Shown piece after piece: positions 1-8,184 of a stretch of 36,637 nucleotides of DNA. Below the pieces are notes generated by a model that made no database searches, was not told the origin of the DNA, and saw only the letters and a program-made list of their open reading frames with translations. The first letter of the stretch is position 1; each line of letters starts with the position of its first letter. The stretch is from Paludibacteraceae bacterium (GTDB lineage: Bacteria > Bacteroidota > Bacteroidia > Bacteroidales > Paludibacteraceae): positions 1 to 36,637 of the forward strand of contig JAFYSK010000047.1 in the NCBI GenBank assembly GCA_017559385.1, in the 5' to 3' direction. The translations under genes and the position numbers were made by a program.

Positions 1-135
1 CAGACCAGATATTTGCCGAAGACTTCCTTCAGATTCCACCTCGCGATGGACACCCTTGTCCGTGGCTGGACGCTTCCCGCTATAAGGGCGCGTTAGGGAC
101 TTACACCCGTTAGAGTATGCACATGCTGGACGAAC
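1..135 (-). mobile_element. Group II intron RNA (IIC-like), 5' part of domain I, cut by the window edge
   Basis: Read on the minus strand, 135 down to 1 matches the 5' region of bacterial group IIC introns as I remember it from the Oceanobacillus iheyensis intron. There is a start GTTCG where GUGYG is usual, then TCCAGCATG, then GGGTGTAAGTCCC, then AAGGGTGTCC, GGTGGAATCTGAAGGAAG, CGGCAAA and GGTCTG in the right order. The first base lies directly after the T-run of the terminator at 136-162. IIC introns are known to insert behind rho-independent terminators in the sense orientation, which is what is seen here. The intron-encoded reverse transcriptase, if present, lies outside the window. The start GTTCG departs from GUGYG, so the copy may be decayed. 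Short plus-strand reading frames here are antisense artefacts. Confidence 0.82.
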
Positions 136-162
136 AAAAAGCCCTGTGGCGAACCACAGGGC
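136..162 (-). terminator. Rho-independent terminator of the SusC/SusD operon
   Basis: A perfect 9-base stem (141-149 with 154-162) closes a TTCG loop when read on the minus strand and is followed by five T (136-140). It lies 57 bases past the stop of the last gene of the minus-strand operon. The group II intron begins at the next base. Confidence 0.9.
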
Positions 163-218
163 TAGGATGAGAAATTATATTCTCAATAATTTATGAAATC
201 AATTGATTTCGAAACTAA

Positions 219-1232
219 TTACTCAGCTGGAGTCTCTTCTGGAAGAACCTCAGTATCGTCAGTTACGAGATCAACTGGCATGTTGTAGTTGTTAGCAGAA
301 TACCACTCCCAGTTGCCGTCACCTGCTTTGTCAACCAAATACTTGTATTGGAAAGTAGCAGGAACATCAAGAGTAAGAGTATATTTGCCTTCAGCAACCT
401 TGGTCATCTCGTGCTCTGCTGGAGGAGGGCAAGCCCATGCACCAGCTGCAAGACCTGAACCAGCGATAGCAAACTTAGCCTCTGGAGCGAAGCCAACTGC
501 TGTCAAGTTGAAGGTAGCTGTACCTGCGTCGTTAGTTTTAACGCAAGCTGAAAGCTCCCAAGACTCTACAGAGATGTAGATAACTTGGTTACCAGTATTG
601 ATTACGTTATCGCCATTGATATTACCATCGTTACCAAGAGTAACGTCACCCTCAAGAAGAGTACCGTTCAAAGCTTGGAAAGACCACTCCCATGTACCAT
701 CAGCCTTGCAGTGAGCTACTTTGAAAGCGCGATCTACATCCCAATCAAAAGTACCAGCGTACCATGTAGTTGTACCCTCTACCAATTGAGTAGCTTGACC
801 GTTAGCAACAGCGTCACCAGGGTTCCAAGAGGTCAAAGAACCTGGGATAACAACGAATGAACCCTCGCAGAGTGGCTCTGGAACTTGAACACAGATAGTT
901 ACCTTACCCTCACCTGGAGCCTCGAGTACTGGTTGATCCTCAACCAATTGCTCAACAATTACTTGTACTTTAGCTTCTTGACCCTCATAAGTTGCAGTAA
1001 GAATAGCCTCACCTACAGCAACAGCTTTGATCAAACCTGCCTCTACAGTAGCAACTGCCTCATTATCAGAAGTCCATGTAGCAGCTACTTCATCAGCTCC
1101 AACAAGAGCTTTAACTTGGAACTCTTCACCAACATTAAGAACAACAACAGAGTTAGAAACTGTCAATTCAGTTGGCTCGCAAGCGGTAAACAATGCGAGA
1201 ACCGCCATGCACAAAAATGCTAATTTTTTCAT
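219..1232 (-). CDS. Surface glycan-binding lipoprotein, SusE/SusF position
   Basis: 337 residues. The N-terminus has a short hydrophobic stretch ending in a lipobox LFTAC with Cys18, so the mature protein is predicted to be lipid-anchored. Residues about 20-92 form a bacterial Ig-like (BIG2-type) domain with the VGEEF, WTSDN and ATVEAG signature. The rest is rich in aromatic residues, with two similar halves that look like starch-binding or SusE/F-type modules (pairs such as GTWEWSFQ and GNWEWYSANNY). By position, 47 bases after susD and last in the operon, it is the accessory glycan-binding protein of the uptake complex. The sequence does not show which sugar is bound. Family membership rests on architecture and context rather than on a clear domain match. 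Confidence 0.8.
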   Translation of the reverse strand: MKKLAFLCMAVLALFTACEPTELTVSNSVVVLNVGEEFQVKALVGADEVAATWTSDNEAVATVEAGLIKAVAVGEAILTATYEGQEAKVQVIVEQLVEDQPVLEAPGEGKVTICVQVPEPLCEGSFVVIPGSLTSWNPGDAVANGQATQLVEGTTTWYAGTFDWDVDRAFKVAHCKADGTWEWSFQALNGTLLEGDVTLGNDGNINGDNVINTGNQVIYISVESWELSACVKTNDAGTATFNLTAVGFAPEAKFAIAGSGLAAGAWACPPPAEHEMTKVAEGKYTLTLDVPATFQYKYLVDKAGDGNWEWYSANNYNMPVDLVTDDTEVLPEETPAE

Positions 1233-1279
1233 TTCTGTAAATTTTAAAAGATTAATATTTGGGTTAATTAAAAAGTTGA

Positions 1280-3088
1280 TTATTCAAGATAACCTGGGTT
1301 TTGTGTAAATCCATTGTCAACCACATAGTCTGGCAATGGGAAAATCTTCATATAATCTGGTGTAACGAAAGGTTTTTGACCTGGAAGGTTGTCTGTTTCC
1401 TTATCGTTGGTATATTTCAAGATCCAGAGGTTGGCAGGATCATCATCATTTTGAATAGAATTCATACCGGTGTAACGACCGAAACGAATCAAGTCTTGAC
1501 GACGGTGACCTTCCCACATCATCTCACGGCAACGCTCATTGCAGAGTTCATCGAGAGTCAAAGTGGCAGCAGTATAAGCAGTAGCACCTGCACGCTCACG
1601 AACGAGGTTAGCAGCAGCCACAGCAGCATCGTTAGCAGCACCACCATTAGCACGCATCTCAGCCTCAGCTTTCATGAGGTATACATCAGCAAGACGATAG
1701 ATTGGGAAGTCGTTACTCATGTGATCACCCACACCTTCTTGGATTTGGAACTTCACAAAGCGAGCACCCTCGAAGATATTGCAAATCTTGTATCCTTTGC
1801 TGTTTGTAAGCGTTGTAACGGTATCGGTAAACACAGCAGGGAAAGTATATGTTACAGATTTTAGTTTACCCTTATCATCACGACCAGCAGCTGCCACAAA
1901 CTCCTCAAAAGTAGCAGGCCAGTTAGCTGGTTTACGCACATACTTAGGCATTTCCACATAAGAAGTACTATCAATAGCTACATCAACAGTTAGCGCAGTA
2001 CCTTGCTTATCATATTGTTGACCACGCTCCCAACAGTTGATACGTGTATCACCCTCGCCATAGAGACCAAGTACCTTATGAGTGGTACAATAGCCATTCC
2101 ATGGTTGATTCTTGAGGCCATAAGAATTTTGTGAAGCATAGTGGAGTGTCATCATATGGAACTGCATACCTTTAGAGAATGAAGCGTCATAGAACACACA
2201 CCAGATATTCTCCGAAGAACCTTGGTTCTCAACTTTGAAGTTATCAAAGTAGTTAGGAGTCAAAGTGTAAGCCTTAGAAGCAATGATAGAATCGCAATAA
2301 AGAGAAGCTTGTTTGTAGCAATCTTCAGCAGTTTTAGCATAAGCTGATTTACCCACAACACCCCATGCCTCAGCATTGAGATACATCTTCGCTAGTACCA
2401 TCCAACCTACGTGTTTGTTTACGCGAGAATAAATCTTAGTCTCACTAGCTTGTGGCACATACTTGTGAAGGTCCACCATGATTGAGTCGAAAATTTGGTG
2501 ACGTTGGCCTTGTTTAGCCTCATATCCATTATCGCCCAATTGTGAAACGAATTGTACGTTACCAAAATTATCAAGCATGAGATAGTGATACCAAGCACGG
2601 AGGATATAGAGCTCTGCCATATCAGAAGCACGTGCAACATCCAAAGTCACGCCGTTATCATTCTTCACAGAGCGCATCCACTTCATCATAGAGTTACACT
2701 TAGAGATTCCACGGTATGCAAATGCCCAAGCATTGTTACCTGCTTGACCGTTAGCAGAGATCTCGCGTGTTTTAGAATCATAACGGTGGTTGTGGAGAAT
2801 CCAAAAAACACCACCATCATACCAGTCACCCATGTAACGTGTAGGAGTAATACACTCGTCTGTTGTGTTCTCTTGGAGAGACCAAAAACCCTCGCGATAT
2901 GCATATCCATACTCACGTTGGAGGTTTACATATACGTCACCCAATTTTGGATCGAAAGCAGTTTCGCTATTCTCAAATCCTTCGCGATCATACTCACTGT
3001 AGATCTCTGGGGCCAAATCACAAGCGTTGAATGCGAACAAACTAACACCTGCAAATACAAAAGCCAATTTTTTAATATTCTTAATCAT
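1280..3088 (-). CDS. susD-like: SusD/RagB-type outer-membrane glycan-binding lipoprotein
   Basis: 602 residues. A signal peptide ends in a lipobox FNAC with Cys23. The SusD N-terminal part shows the family block around TTDECITPTR followed by GDWYDGG. Tetratricopeptide-like helices follow (NAWAFAYRGISKCN, AELYILRAWYHYLM), and the C-terminal region has the family motif YRLADVYLMKAEA and the block ERCREMMWEGHRRQDLIRFG. SusD proteins cap the SusC pore at the cell surface and hand oligosaccharides to it. The gene begins 30 bases after the stop of the SusC gene, as expected for a coupled pair. Length is normal for the family. The substrate cannot be read from the sequence. Confidence 0.97.
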   Translation of the reverse strand: MIKNIKKLAFVFAGVSLFAFNACDLAPEIYSEYDREGFENSETAFDPKLGDVYVNLQREYGYAYREGFWSLQENTTDECITPTRYMGDWYDGGVFWILHNHRYDSKTREISANGQAGNNAWAFAYRGISKCNSMMKWMRSVKNDNGVTLDVARASDMAELYILRAWYHYLMLDNFGNVQFVSQLGDNGYEAKQGQRHQIFDSIMVDLHKYVPQASETKIYSRVNKHVGWMVLAKMYLNAEAWGVVGKSAYAKTAEDCYKQASLYCDSIIASKAYTLTPNYFDNFKVENQGSSENIWCVFYDASFSKGMQFHMMTLHYASQNSYGLKNQPWNGYCTTHKVLGLYGEGDTRINCWERGQQYDKQGTALTVDVAIDSTSYVEMPKYVRKPANWPATFEEFVAAAGRDDKGKLKSVTYTFPAVFTDTVTTLTNSKGYKICNIFEGARFVKFQIQEGVGDHMSNDFPIYRLADVYLMKAEAEMRANGGAANDAAVAAANLVRERAGATAYTAATLTLDELCNERCREMMWEGHRRQDLIRFGRYTGMNSIQNDDDPANLWILKYTNDKETDNLPGQKPFVTPDYMKIFPLPDYVVDNGFTQNPGYLE

Positions 3089-3118
3089 AATCTTCAGTAT
3101 TTTATTGTGATACAGTTA

Positions 3119-6067
3119 TTAGAATGTCAAGTTAACACCCAACATGAATGTACGTGGAGTAGGATAATATTTAACACCTTCGATACCTGGCTCAAGACCT
3201 GTCATATTAACAAGTTCTGGGTCAACACCAGAGTAGCTAGAAAGAGTCAACAAGTTTTGACCTGTAACATAAATACGTGCATTCTTGATATACTTAGCAA
3301 CATTCTCTTTGATATTGAAAGTATAACCAACAGTAAGATCACCAAGTTTAGCATATGTACCACTCTCGAGGTAATAGTCAGTCATTACCTTTGGAGGAGT
3401 AATACCATTATCAGGACTAACAATCATGTTACCAGAGGCAAGTGATGAGTTGTTACCATATGCGATACGCTTGGTATTAAGAAGTTTACCACCAAATGCA
3501 CCACGGAGGTTGAAAGACAAATCAACATTGTAGAATGACATGCTTGAGCTCAAACCCCATGTTACAACAGGGAGCGCATTACCGAGAATGACTTTATCTT
3601 TATTCTTAAGTTGAGAGAATTTCTTCTCAATACCATTAGCATCAAATCCCCAGAAGACACCATCCTCGTCAATACGAGAGAACTTGTATCCATAGAAGTT
3701 ACCTACAGGTTGTCCTTCCTCAATGATTTGGAATTTCTGTGAAGTCCATCCTACTGAACCATCTTCTACACCACCACGTTGCTTATCTGCCTCAGGGAAG
3801 ATAAACTCGTCGTTACCAAGAGAGAGAACTTTGTTCTTGTTGTGAGCCAAAGTTAAACCAAGATTCCATACGAAGTTCTTTCTATCTACAGCCACGCCAT
3901 TGATAGCAATCTCAACACCTTGGTTGCGCAAAGAACCTAGGTTGAGAAGCATCGAACTAGCCTCATATTTAGCTGCATCCACTGCATACCAGTAAAGGAG
4001 GTCACGAGTTGTGCGGTTGTAGTAGTCAATAGCACCGCTGAGTCGACCATCAAGGATAGAGAAGTCAACACCGACGTTAACCTCGTGTTTAGTTTCCCAT
4101 TTGAGATCTGGGTTAGGTACAGTAGAAAGTGACCATGTAGCTACCTTACTATCGCCAAAGTAAGCATAGTCCTCGTTCTTACCCATTCGACCTATCCATG
4201 GATAGCAATCGCCAGGCATGTTACCTGTTACACCATAACCAGCACGAAGTTTTAACTCCTTAACAACATCTTGTGTGTCCATGAAGCCTTCGCGAGAAAT
4301 CAACCAGCTTGCAGAAACAGATGGGAAGTAACCCCAACGATTGTTCTTACCAAACTTAGAAGAACCCTCAGCACGGATACTAGCATTAACGAAGTAGCGT
4401 TGATCGTAGTTATAGTTGATACGACCAAATACAGAAGCCAATTTCCACTCTTCTTTCCAAGAAGACATTCCGATACCATCTTTAGAGCCACCGTTAGTTA
4501 GGTTGTTCAAACCTTCACCAAGACCTAAGTTATTGTACAAGAAGTCGTCAGTTGGGAAATAAGTATTACTTGCGCTAAAGCTCTCAGATACAAAGTCTTG
4601 ATATGCATAACCAGCTAAGATGGTAAATGCGTGAGACTTAATCTCATTGGTATATTGAGCAGTAGCCTCGAACATACGTGTAGTATTGAAGTTATTGCCC
4701 TTAGAAGCATTACCTGTAGTACCATTACCATCCTCAGAGTTAGATGGAAGATATTTACCCGTTGATTGATTCCAATATTGATATGAACCAAAAGCACTAA
4801 TGCGAAGACCTGCAACAGGTTTGATTGTAGCACGAATAGATCCCAAGAATGTTTGATCACCACCATCGTCAGTTGGTTGCATTACAATAGCCACTGGGTT
4901 AGAGAAACCAGATTTATCAAAGTTTTGATAATAACCACCATATTTAATGTAGTTAGGATCAGAAGGATCTGCATAAATAGGCATTGTAGGGTTATACTTC
5001 ATAGCCTGTTGATATGCCTCGTGAGATACCCAAGAAGAGTTTGTTTTAGAATAAGAAGCGTTGTAGTTAAACTCAAGGATATTGTTCAAGGCACTTTGGT
5101 TAACACTAGCACGAGCCATGATCTCTTGGTACTCAGAGTTTTTAGCAAGACCTTGATTCAGTTTGTAGTTAACAGAAGCACGGTAATCCACATTCTTCAT
5201 ACCACCAGAAAGGGCGATATTATGCTCAGTAGAAACTGGTACGCGTGTAATAGCTTTATACCAATCAGTCTCATATCCATAGTTAGTACCACCAGCAGCC
5301 ACATACTCTTCAGGAGAGAAAAGTTTGATACGACCAGCAGTATTAGCTGTGCTAACAGAACCTGTGTACTCTACTTGAGTTTTACCTTCTTTACCTTTCT
5401 TAGTAGTAATGATAATCACGCCCGCGTTCGCACGTGTACCATAAATAGCTGCAGCAGAACCGTCCTTCAAGACATCCATAGACTCAATGTCGTTAGGATT
5501 GATGTTATTCATACTAGCACCAGGTACACCATCAATGATGTAGAGAGGAGTTGTAGAACCAGTCAAAGAACCTGTACCACGGATCTGCACGCTAAAGCCA
5601 CGGTTAGTAGGGTCACCACCACCATCTTTAGACATAGTCAAACCAGCAACTTTACCTTGCAAAAGACCTTCTGCGCTATTGAACGCACCTTTGTTAAAGT
5701 CTTCAGCCTTTACGCTAGAAACAGAACCGGTGATCTCTTTCTTGGTTTGTGAACCATAACCAATTGCCACCACCTCTTGTAGGACAAGTGCGTCCTCCGC
5801 GAGTTTGACAATCATTCCATTTTTAGCGGTGAGGGTTTGTGTAGCAAAGCCCACATAGCTAATTTGAATTTTTGCCCCTTCTTTAACATTGAGCACGAAG
5901 TTACCATCGAAATCTGTGATTACACCATTGGTAGTTCCTACTTCGAGGACACTGGCACCAATCACAGGGAAATCAGTGGCTTCTTCCAAAACGGTACCTG
6001 TAATTTGCGCAGACACTGCCATTGAGAAAGCTGCGAAAAGAACAAGTAAAAATGTCTTGTTTTTCAT
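3119..6067 (-). CDS. susC-like: SusC/RagA-type TonB-linked outer-membrane transporter
   Basis: 982 residues, normal for the family. A signal peptide ends at about Ala20 (SMAVSA). Residues about 22-105 form the carboxypeptidase-regulatory-like domain (ITGTVLEEATDFPVIGASV, TDFDGNF, ISYVGF). The junction VVAIGYGSQTKKEITGSVSS leads into a TonB plug domain, including PLYIIDGVPG and the SusC signature GSAAAIYGTRANAGVIIITT. A long beta-barrel follows and ends in an aromatic C-terminus, GVNLTF. It imports oligosaccharides across the outer membrane with TonB energy, together with the SusD partner encoded 30 bases downstream. The MFS transporter lies 64 bases upstream in the same direction with no recognisable promoter between them, so they are probably co-transcribed. 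Confidence 0.97.
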   Translation of the reverse strand: MKNKTFLLVLFAAFSMAVSAQITGTVLEEATDFPVIGASVLEVGTTNGVITDFDGNFVLNVKEGAKIQISYVGFATQTLTAKNGMIVKLAEDALVLQEVVAIGYGSQTKKEITGSVSSVKAEDFNKGAFNSAEGLLQGKVAGLTMSKDGGGDPTNRGFSVQIRGTGSLTGSTTPLYIIDGVPGASMNNINPNDIESMDVLKDGSAAAIYGTRANAGVIIITTKKGKEGKTQVEYTGSVSTANTAGRIKLFSPEEYVAAGGTNYGYETDWYKAITRVPVSTEHNIALSGGMKNVDYRASVNYKLNQGLAKNSEYQEIMARASVNQSALNNILEFNYNASYSKTNSSWVSHEAYQQAMKYNPTMPIYADPSDPNYIKYGGYYQNFDKSGFSNPVAIVMQPTDDGGDQTFLGSIRATIKPVAGLRISAFGSYQYWNQSTGKYLPSNSEDGNGTTGNASKGNNFNTTRMFEATAQYTNEIKSHAFTILAGYAYQDFVSESFSASNTYFPTDDFLYNNLGLGEGLNNLTNGGSKDGIGMSSWKEEWKLASVFGRINYNYDQRYFVNASIRAEGSSKFGKNNRWGYFPSVSASWLISREGFMDTQDVVKELKLRAGYGVTGNMPGDCYPWIGRMGKNEDYAYFGDSKVATWSLSTVPNPDLKWETKHEVNVGVDFSILDGRLSGAIDYYNRTTRDLLYWYAVDAAKYEASSMLLNLGSLRNQGVEIAINGVAVDRKNFVWNLGLTLAHNKNKVLSLGNDEFIFPEADKQRGGVEDGSVGWTSQKFQIIEEGQPVGNFYGYKFSRIDEDGVFWGFDANGIEKKFSQLKNKDKVILGNALPVVTWGLSSSMSFYNVDLSFNLRGAFGGKLLNTKRIAYGNNSSLASGNMIVSPDNGITPPKVMTDYYLESGTYAKLGDLTVGYTFNIKENVAKYIKNARIYVTGQNLLTLSSYSGVDPELVNMTGLEPGIEGVKYYPTPRTFMLGVNLTF

Positions 6068-6131
6068 AAAGTTAAAAATTTAATTAATTATGTTTTAAAA
6101 GTTTTAAGAGTTTTAGAAGTTGTAAGGGTTA

Positions 6132-7478
6132 TTATTTTTTGCCTTCCTTGATAAGCACAACGCTGATGGCACCAAGGATGAGCAATACACCAGCAGCAAC
6201 CAACATACCCACTTGTGAACCTGCACAAATACCCTTCAGGATCACACCACCAATAACAGCAGCTACGATCTGTGGCAAGCAGATGGTGCAGTTGAATAAG
6301 CCCAGGTAGTAACCCATATTGTCACCCTTGAGCGAGTTGGTCAAGATAGTGAATGGCACAGCCAACATAGCTGCCCATGCTGCACCGATGAATGCATAAG
6401 ACACGAGAAGTACATATTGGTTGGTCACAAACAATGTAGATACAAAACCTAACGCACCTACAATCAAAGAGATGGCATATGCGCCCTTATTATGGAAGTA
6501 TTTCTCTAGGGTTGGCATAATCAAAGCCCAAAGCATAGATCCTACCGCTTGGATTGCAAAGCAAACACCTACCCAGTTACCTGCTGTTTGGAAAGCTTCA
6601 GCAGAAGTATTCACACCATCCCAACCAAAACATTGGATAGCGATAGCACCATTTGAATAAGTCCACATAAAAAGGAAAGCAGCCCAGCAGAAGAACTGTA
6701 CAAGACCTACAGTCCAGAAGGTAGAAGGTGCGTTGATGAGCAGTTTGATAAAACTTGGATCCTCTTTCTTCTCGTCCTTCTTGGTGTCAAGTCCGTGGAA
6801 CTTAGCATATTCCTCTGGATTCAACTCCTTAACTGTCACGAAGGTATAGAGCACGCAGAGCATGAGAATAGCCGCGCCAATATAGAAGCTCCACTTCACA
6901 GAGTCTGGAATTACACCTTCTGGAGCGGTATTAGCAATACCTACCCAAGTAAAGAGAATTGGGAAGATATAACCAGCGAGTGAGCCAGCGTTGCAGAGGA
7001 ATGATTGGATAGAATAAGCTAAACCTTTTTGCTCCTCATTGACCATATCGCCAACCATCATTTTGAATGGTTGCATTGCAATATTGATTGATGTATCAAG
7101 GAACATCAGTGAGAACAATCCGAACCACATAGCAGCATTCAAGCCAAGGAAGAGGGATTGTGTAAAGGTGAAGTTACCTGCATTAGGCAAAAGCAACATC
7201 ACAGCCACAGCGATGAGTGCACCTACAATAAGGTAGGGTTTGCGACGACCGAGGCGGTTCCATGTCTTGTCGGAATACTTACCCACGAGAGGTTGCACGA
7301 TCATACCCATCAATGGAGGAAGTACCCAAAAGAAAGAAAGTTGATGTGGATCAGCGCCGAGTGTAGCAAAAATACGAGAGATATTAGCACTCTGAAGCGC
7401 ATAAGCAATTTGGACGCCAAAGAATCCAAAACTGAGATTAAAAAGCTGCCCGAAGGACAAGTTGCGTTTTTCTGTCAT
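6132..7478 (-). CDS. MFS sugar transporter, SLC45/GPH-like (maltose or sucrose type)
   Basis: 448 residues with about 12 hydrophobic segments. The loop after the second membrane helix carries NRLGRRKPY, the D/R-x-GRR(K/R)P motif typical of SLC45-like and plant sucrose-transporter-like MFS proteins. A charged central loop (KELNPEEYAKFHG to KKDEKKEDP) separates the two halves. It probably brings disaccharides or short oligosaccharides across the inner membrane, continuing the SusC/SusD route. It is the first gene of the operon, with a promoter about 25 bases upstream of the start codon. No glycoside hydrolase or regulator gene lies beside it in this window. Maltose or sucrose as the substrate is an inference from family and context. 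Confidence 0.85.
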   Translation of the reverse strand: MTEKRNLSFGQLFNLSFGFFGVQIAYALQSANISRIFATLGADPHQLSFFWVLPPLMGMIVQPLVGKYSDKTWNRLGRRKPYLIVGALIAVAVMLLLPNAGNFTFTQSLFLGLNAAMWFGLFSLMFLDTSINIAMQPFKMMVGDMVNEEQKGLAYSIQSFLCNAGSLAGYIFPILFTWVGIANTAPEGVIPDSVKWSFYIGAAILMLCVLYTFVTVKELNPEEYAKFHGLDTKKDEKKEDPSFIKLLINAPSTFWTVGLVQFFCWAAFLFMWTYSNGAIAIQCFGWDGVNTSAEAFQTAGNWVGVCFAIQAVGSMLWALIMPTLEKYFHNKGAYAISLIVGALGFVSTLFVTNQYVLLVSYAFIGAAWAAMLAVPFTILTNSLKGDNMGYYLGLFNCTICLPQIVAAVIGGVILKGICAGSQVGMLVAAGVLLILGAISVVLIKEGKK

Positions 7479-7502
7479 GGCATATATTTTCTAAATCGGC
7501 CA

Positions 7503-7533
7503 CAAAGATACAACTTATTTTTCACACACGCAA
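7503..7533 (-). promoter_or_regulatory. Promoter of the MFS-SusC-SusD operon
   Basis: On the minus strand a TTG (7531-7533) is followed after 20 bases by TATCTTTG (7503-7510), a full match to the Bacteroidota -33/-7 consensus. The MFS start codon lies about 25 bases further on, so the leader is very short. This is the only such promoter seen upstream of any of the four genes. Confidence 0.82.
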
Positions 7534-7566
7534 GAGTGCACGAAGTTTTGAGCAAAAAAAAGTTAC

Positions 7567-7578
7567 GCAAACGATTTC
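7567..7578. promoter_or_regulatory. Candidate operator, imperfect palindrome with central CG
   Basis: GCAAACGATTTC is a half-conserved palindrome around CG, the form used by LacI-family repressors of sugar operons. It sits 34 bases upstream of the -33 element of the sugar-uptake operon. No LacI-type gene is in the window, so the assignment is only suggestive. Confidence 0.25.
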
Positions 7579-7696
7579 GAAAAAGAGTTAAAAGGCCCTA
7601 TCTCAGCTAAGGGTTTGAACAACCTGCTTAGTTATACGAGAAATAAGGGTTAGAGATTAACACATTTTAACAATTAGCATATTACTCGTAGAACTT

Positions 7697-7899
7697 CCAC
7701 ATTTCCACAATTCCACATAAAAAAATATGTTGAAAGTATATATCGCATAATAAATAATATTATATATTACATATATAATTATTATCTACCCCAATACCCC
7801 CTAAAAAAATAGCCCTTTTTAGAGAGAGTCAATTTAGGTGACTGGAAAGTATGGATAGTAATTTCACTCACAAATTTATGTGGAATTGTGGAAATGTGG
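7697..7899. repeat. Perfect 25-base inverted repeat flanking an A+T-rich core
   Basis: 7697-7721 and 7875-7899 are exact reverse complements over 25 bases, separated by 153 A+T-rich bases with no reading frame. Each arm is itself built from three copies of a TTCCACA-like word. No target-site duplication is visible at the outer edges. It lies between the divergent MFS and recQ genes. It could be a small non-autonomous element or two oppositely oriented word arrays. Confidence 0.75.
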
Positions 7900-7944
7900 T
7901 TTTTGATATATTAAAAAATGTTTAACAATTTGTGTCTTTTCCTA

Positions 7945-8001
7945 AAATTGGTTGACACTCGTCTTAAATTGGTTGATGGTATCTGCGGGGTATCTGCGGG
8001 G
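7945..8001 (+). repeat. Two pairs of direct repeats upstream of recQ
   Basis: AAATTGGTTGA occurs at 7945-7955 and 7966-7976, 21 bases apart or two helical turns. TATCTGCGGGG occurs in tandem at 7980-7990 and 7991-8001, 11 bases apart. All lie about 100-150 bases upstream of the recQ promoter. The spacing would put the copies on one face of the helix, as for a protein-binding site. Confidence 0.6.
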
Positions 8002-8097
8002 ATAAAAGATGGCTAAAAAAACAAGCCGAGAAGCACTAGTTATCAGCAGGTTGCAAGACAAAGAATACGAAAATATAAAATATTTTTCAAAAACATT

Positions 8098-8127
8098 TTG
8101 GTATATCAAAAAAAAGCATTATCTTTG
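8098..8127 (+). promoter_or_regulatory. Promoter of recQ
   Basis: TTG (8098-8100), a 19-base spacer and TATCTTTG (8120-8127) match the Bacteroidota -33/-7 consensus. The recQ start codon lies 57 bases after the -7 element. Confidence 0.82.
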
Positions 8128-8146
8128 CACTCGCAAATTCAGTTAT

Positions 8147-8173
8147 GAATTTAGAATTTAGAATTTAGAATTA
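8147..8173 (+). repeat. GAATTTA tandem word repeat in the recQ leader
   Basis: Three copies of the 7-base unit GAATTTA, followed by GAATTA, lie between the promoter and the start codon of recQ. This is one of several short-word arrays found in gaps of this window. Confidence 0.7.
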
Positions 8174-8184
8174 CCTAACAACAT

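Noticed and set aside
3-113. Open plus-strand frame ending in a stop at 111-113, at first sight the tail of a protein gene
   Set aside because: The opposite strand reads as conserved group II intron RNA; the plus-strand frames are antisense translations of it.
2552-5752. Long plus-strand frames of about 300 codons opposite susD and susC (2552-3445 and 4853-5752)
   Set aside because: They lie fully antisense to clear SusC/SusD genes and their proteins show no family features; codon bias of the real gene keeps the other strand open.
8009-8161. 50-codon plus-strand frame starting MAKKTSREALVISRLQ upstream of recQ
   Set aside because: It runs through the recQ promoter and the word repeat, and its second half is low-complexity translation of these; no support for a gene.
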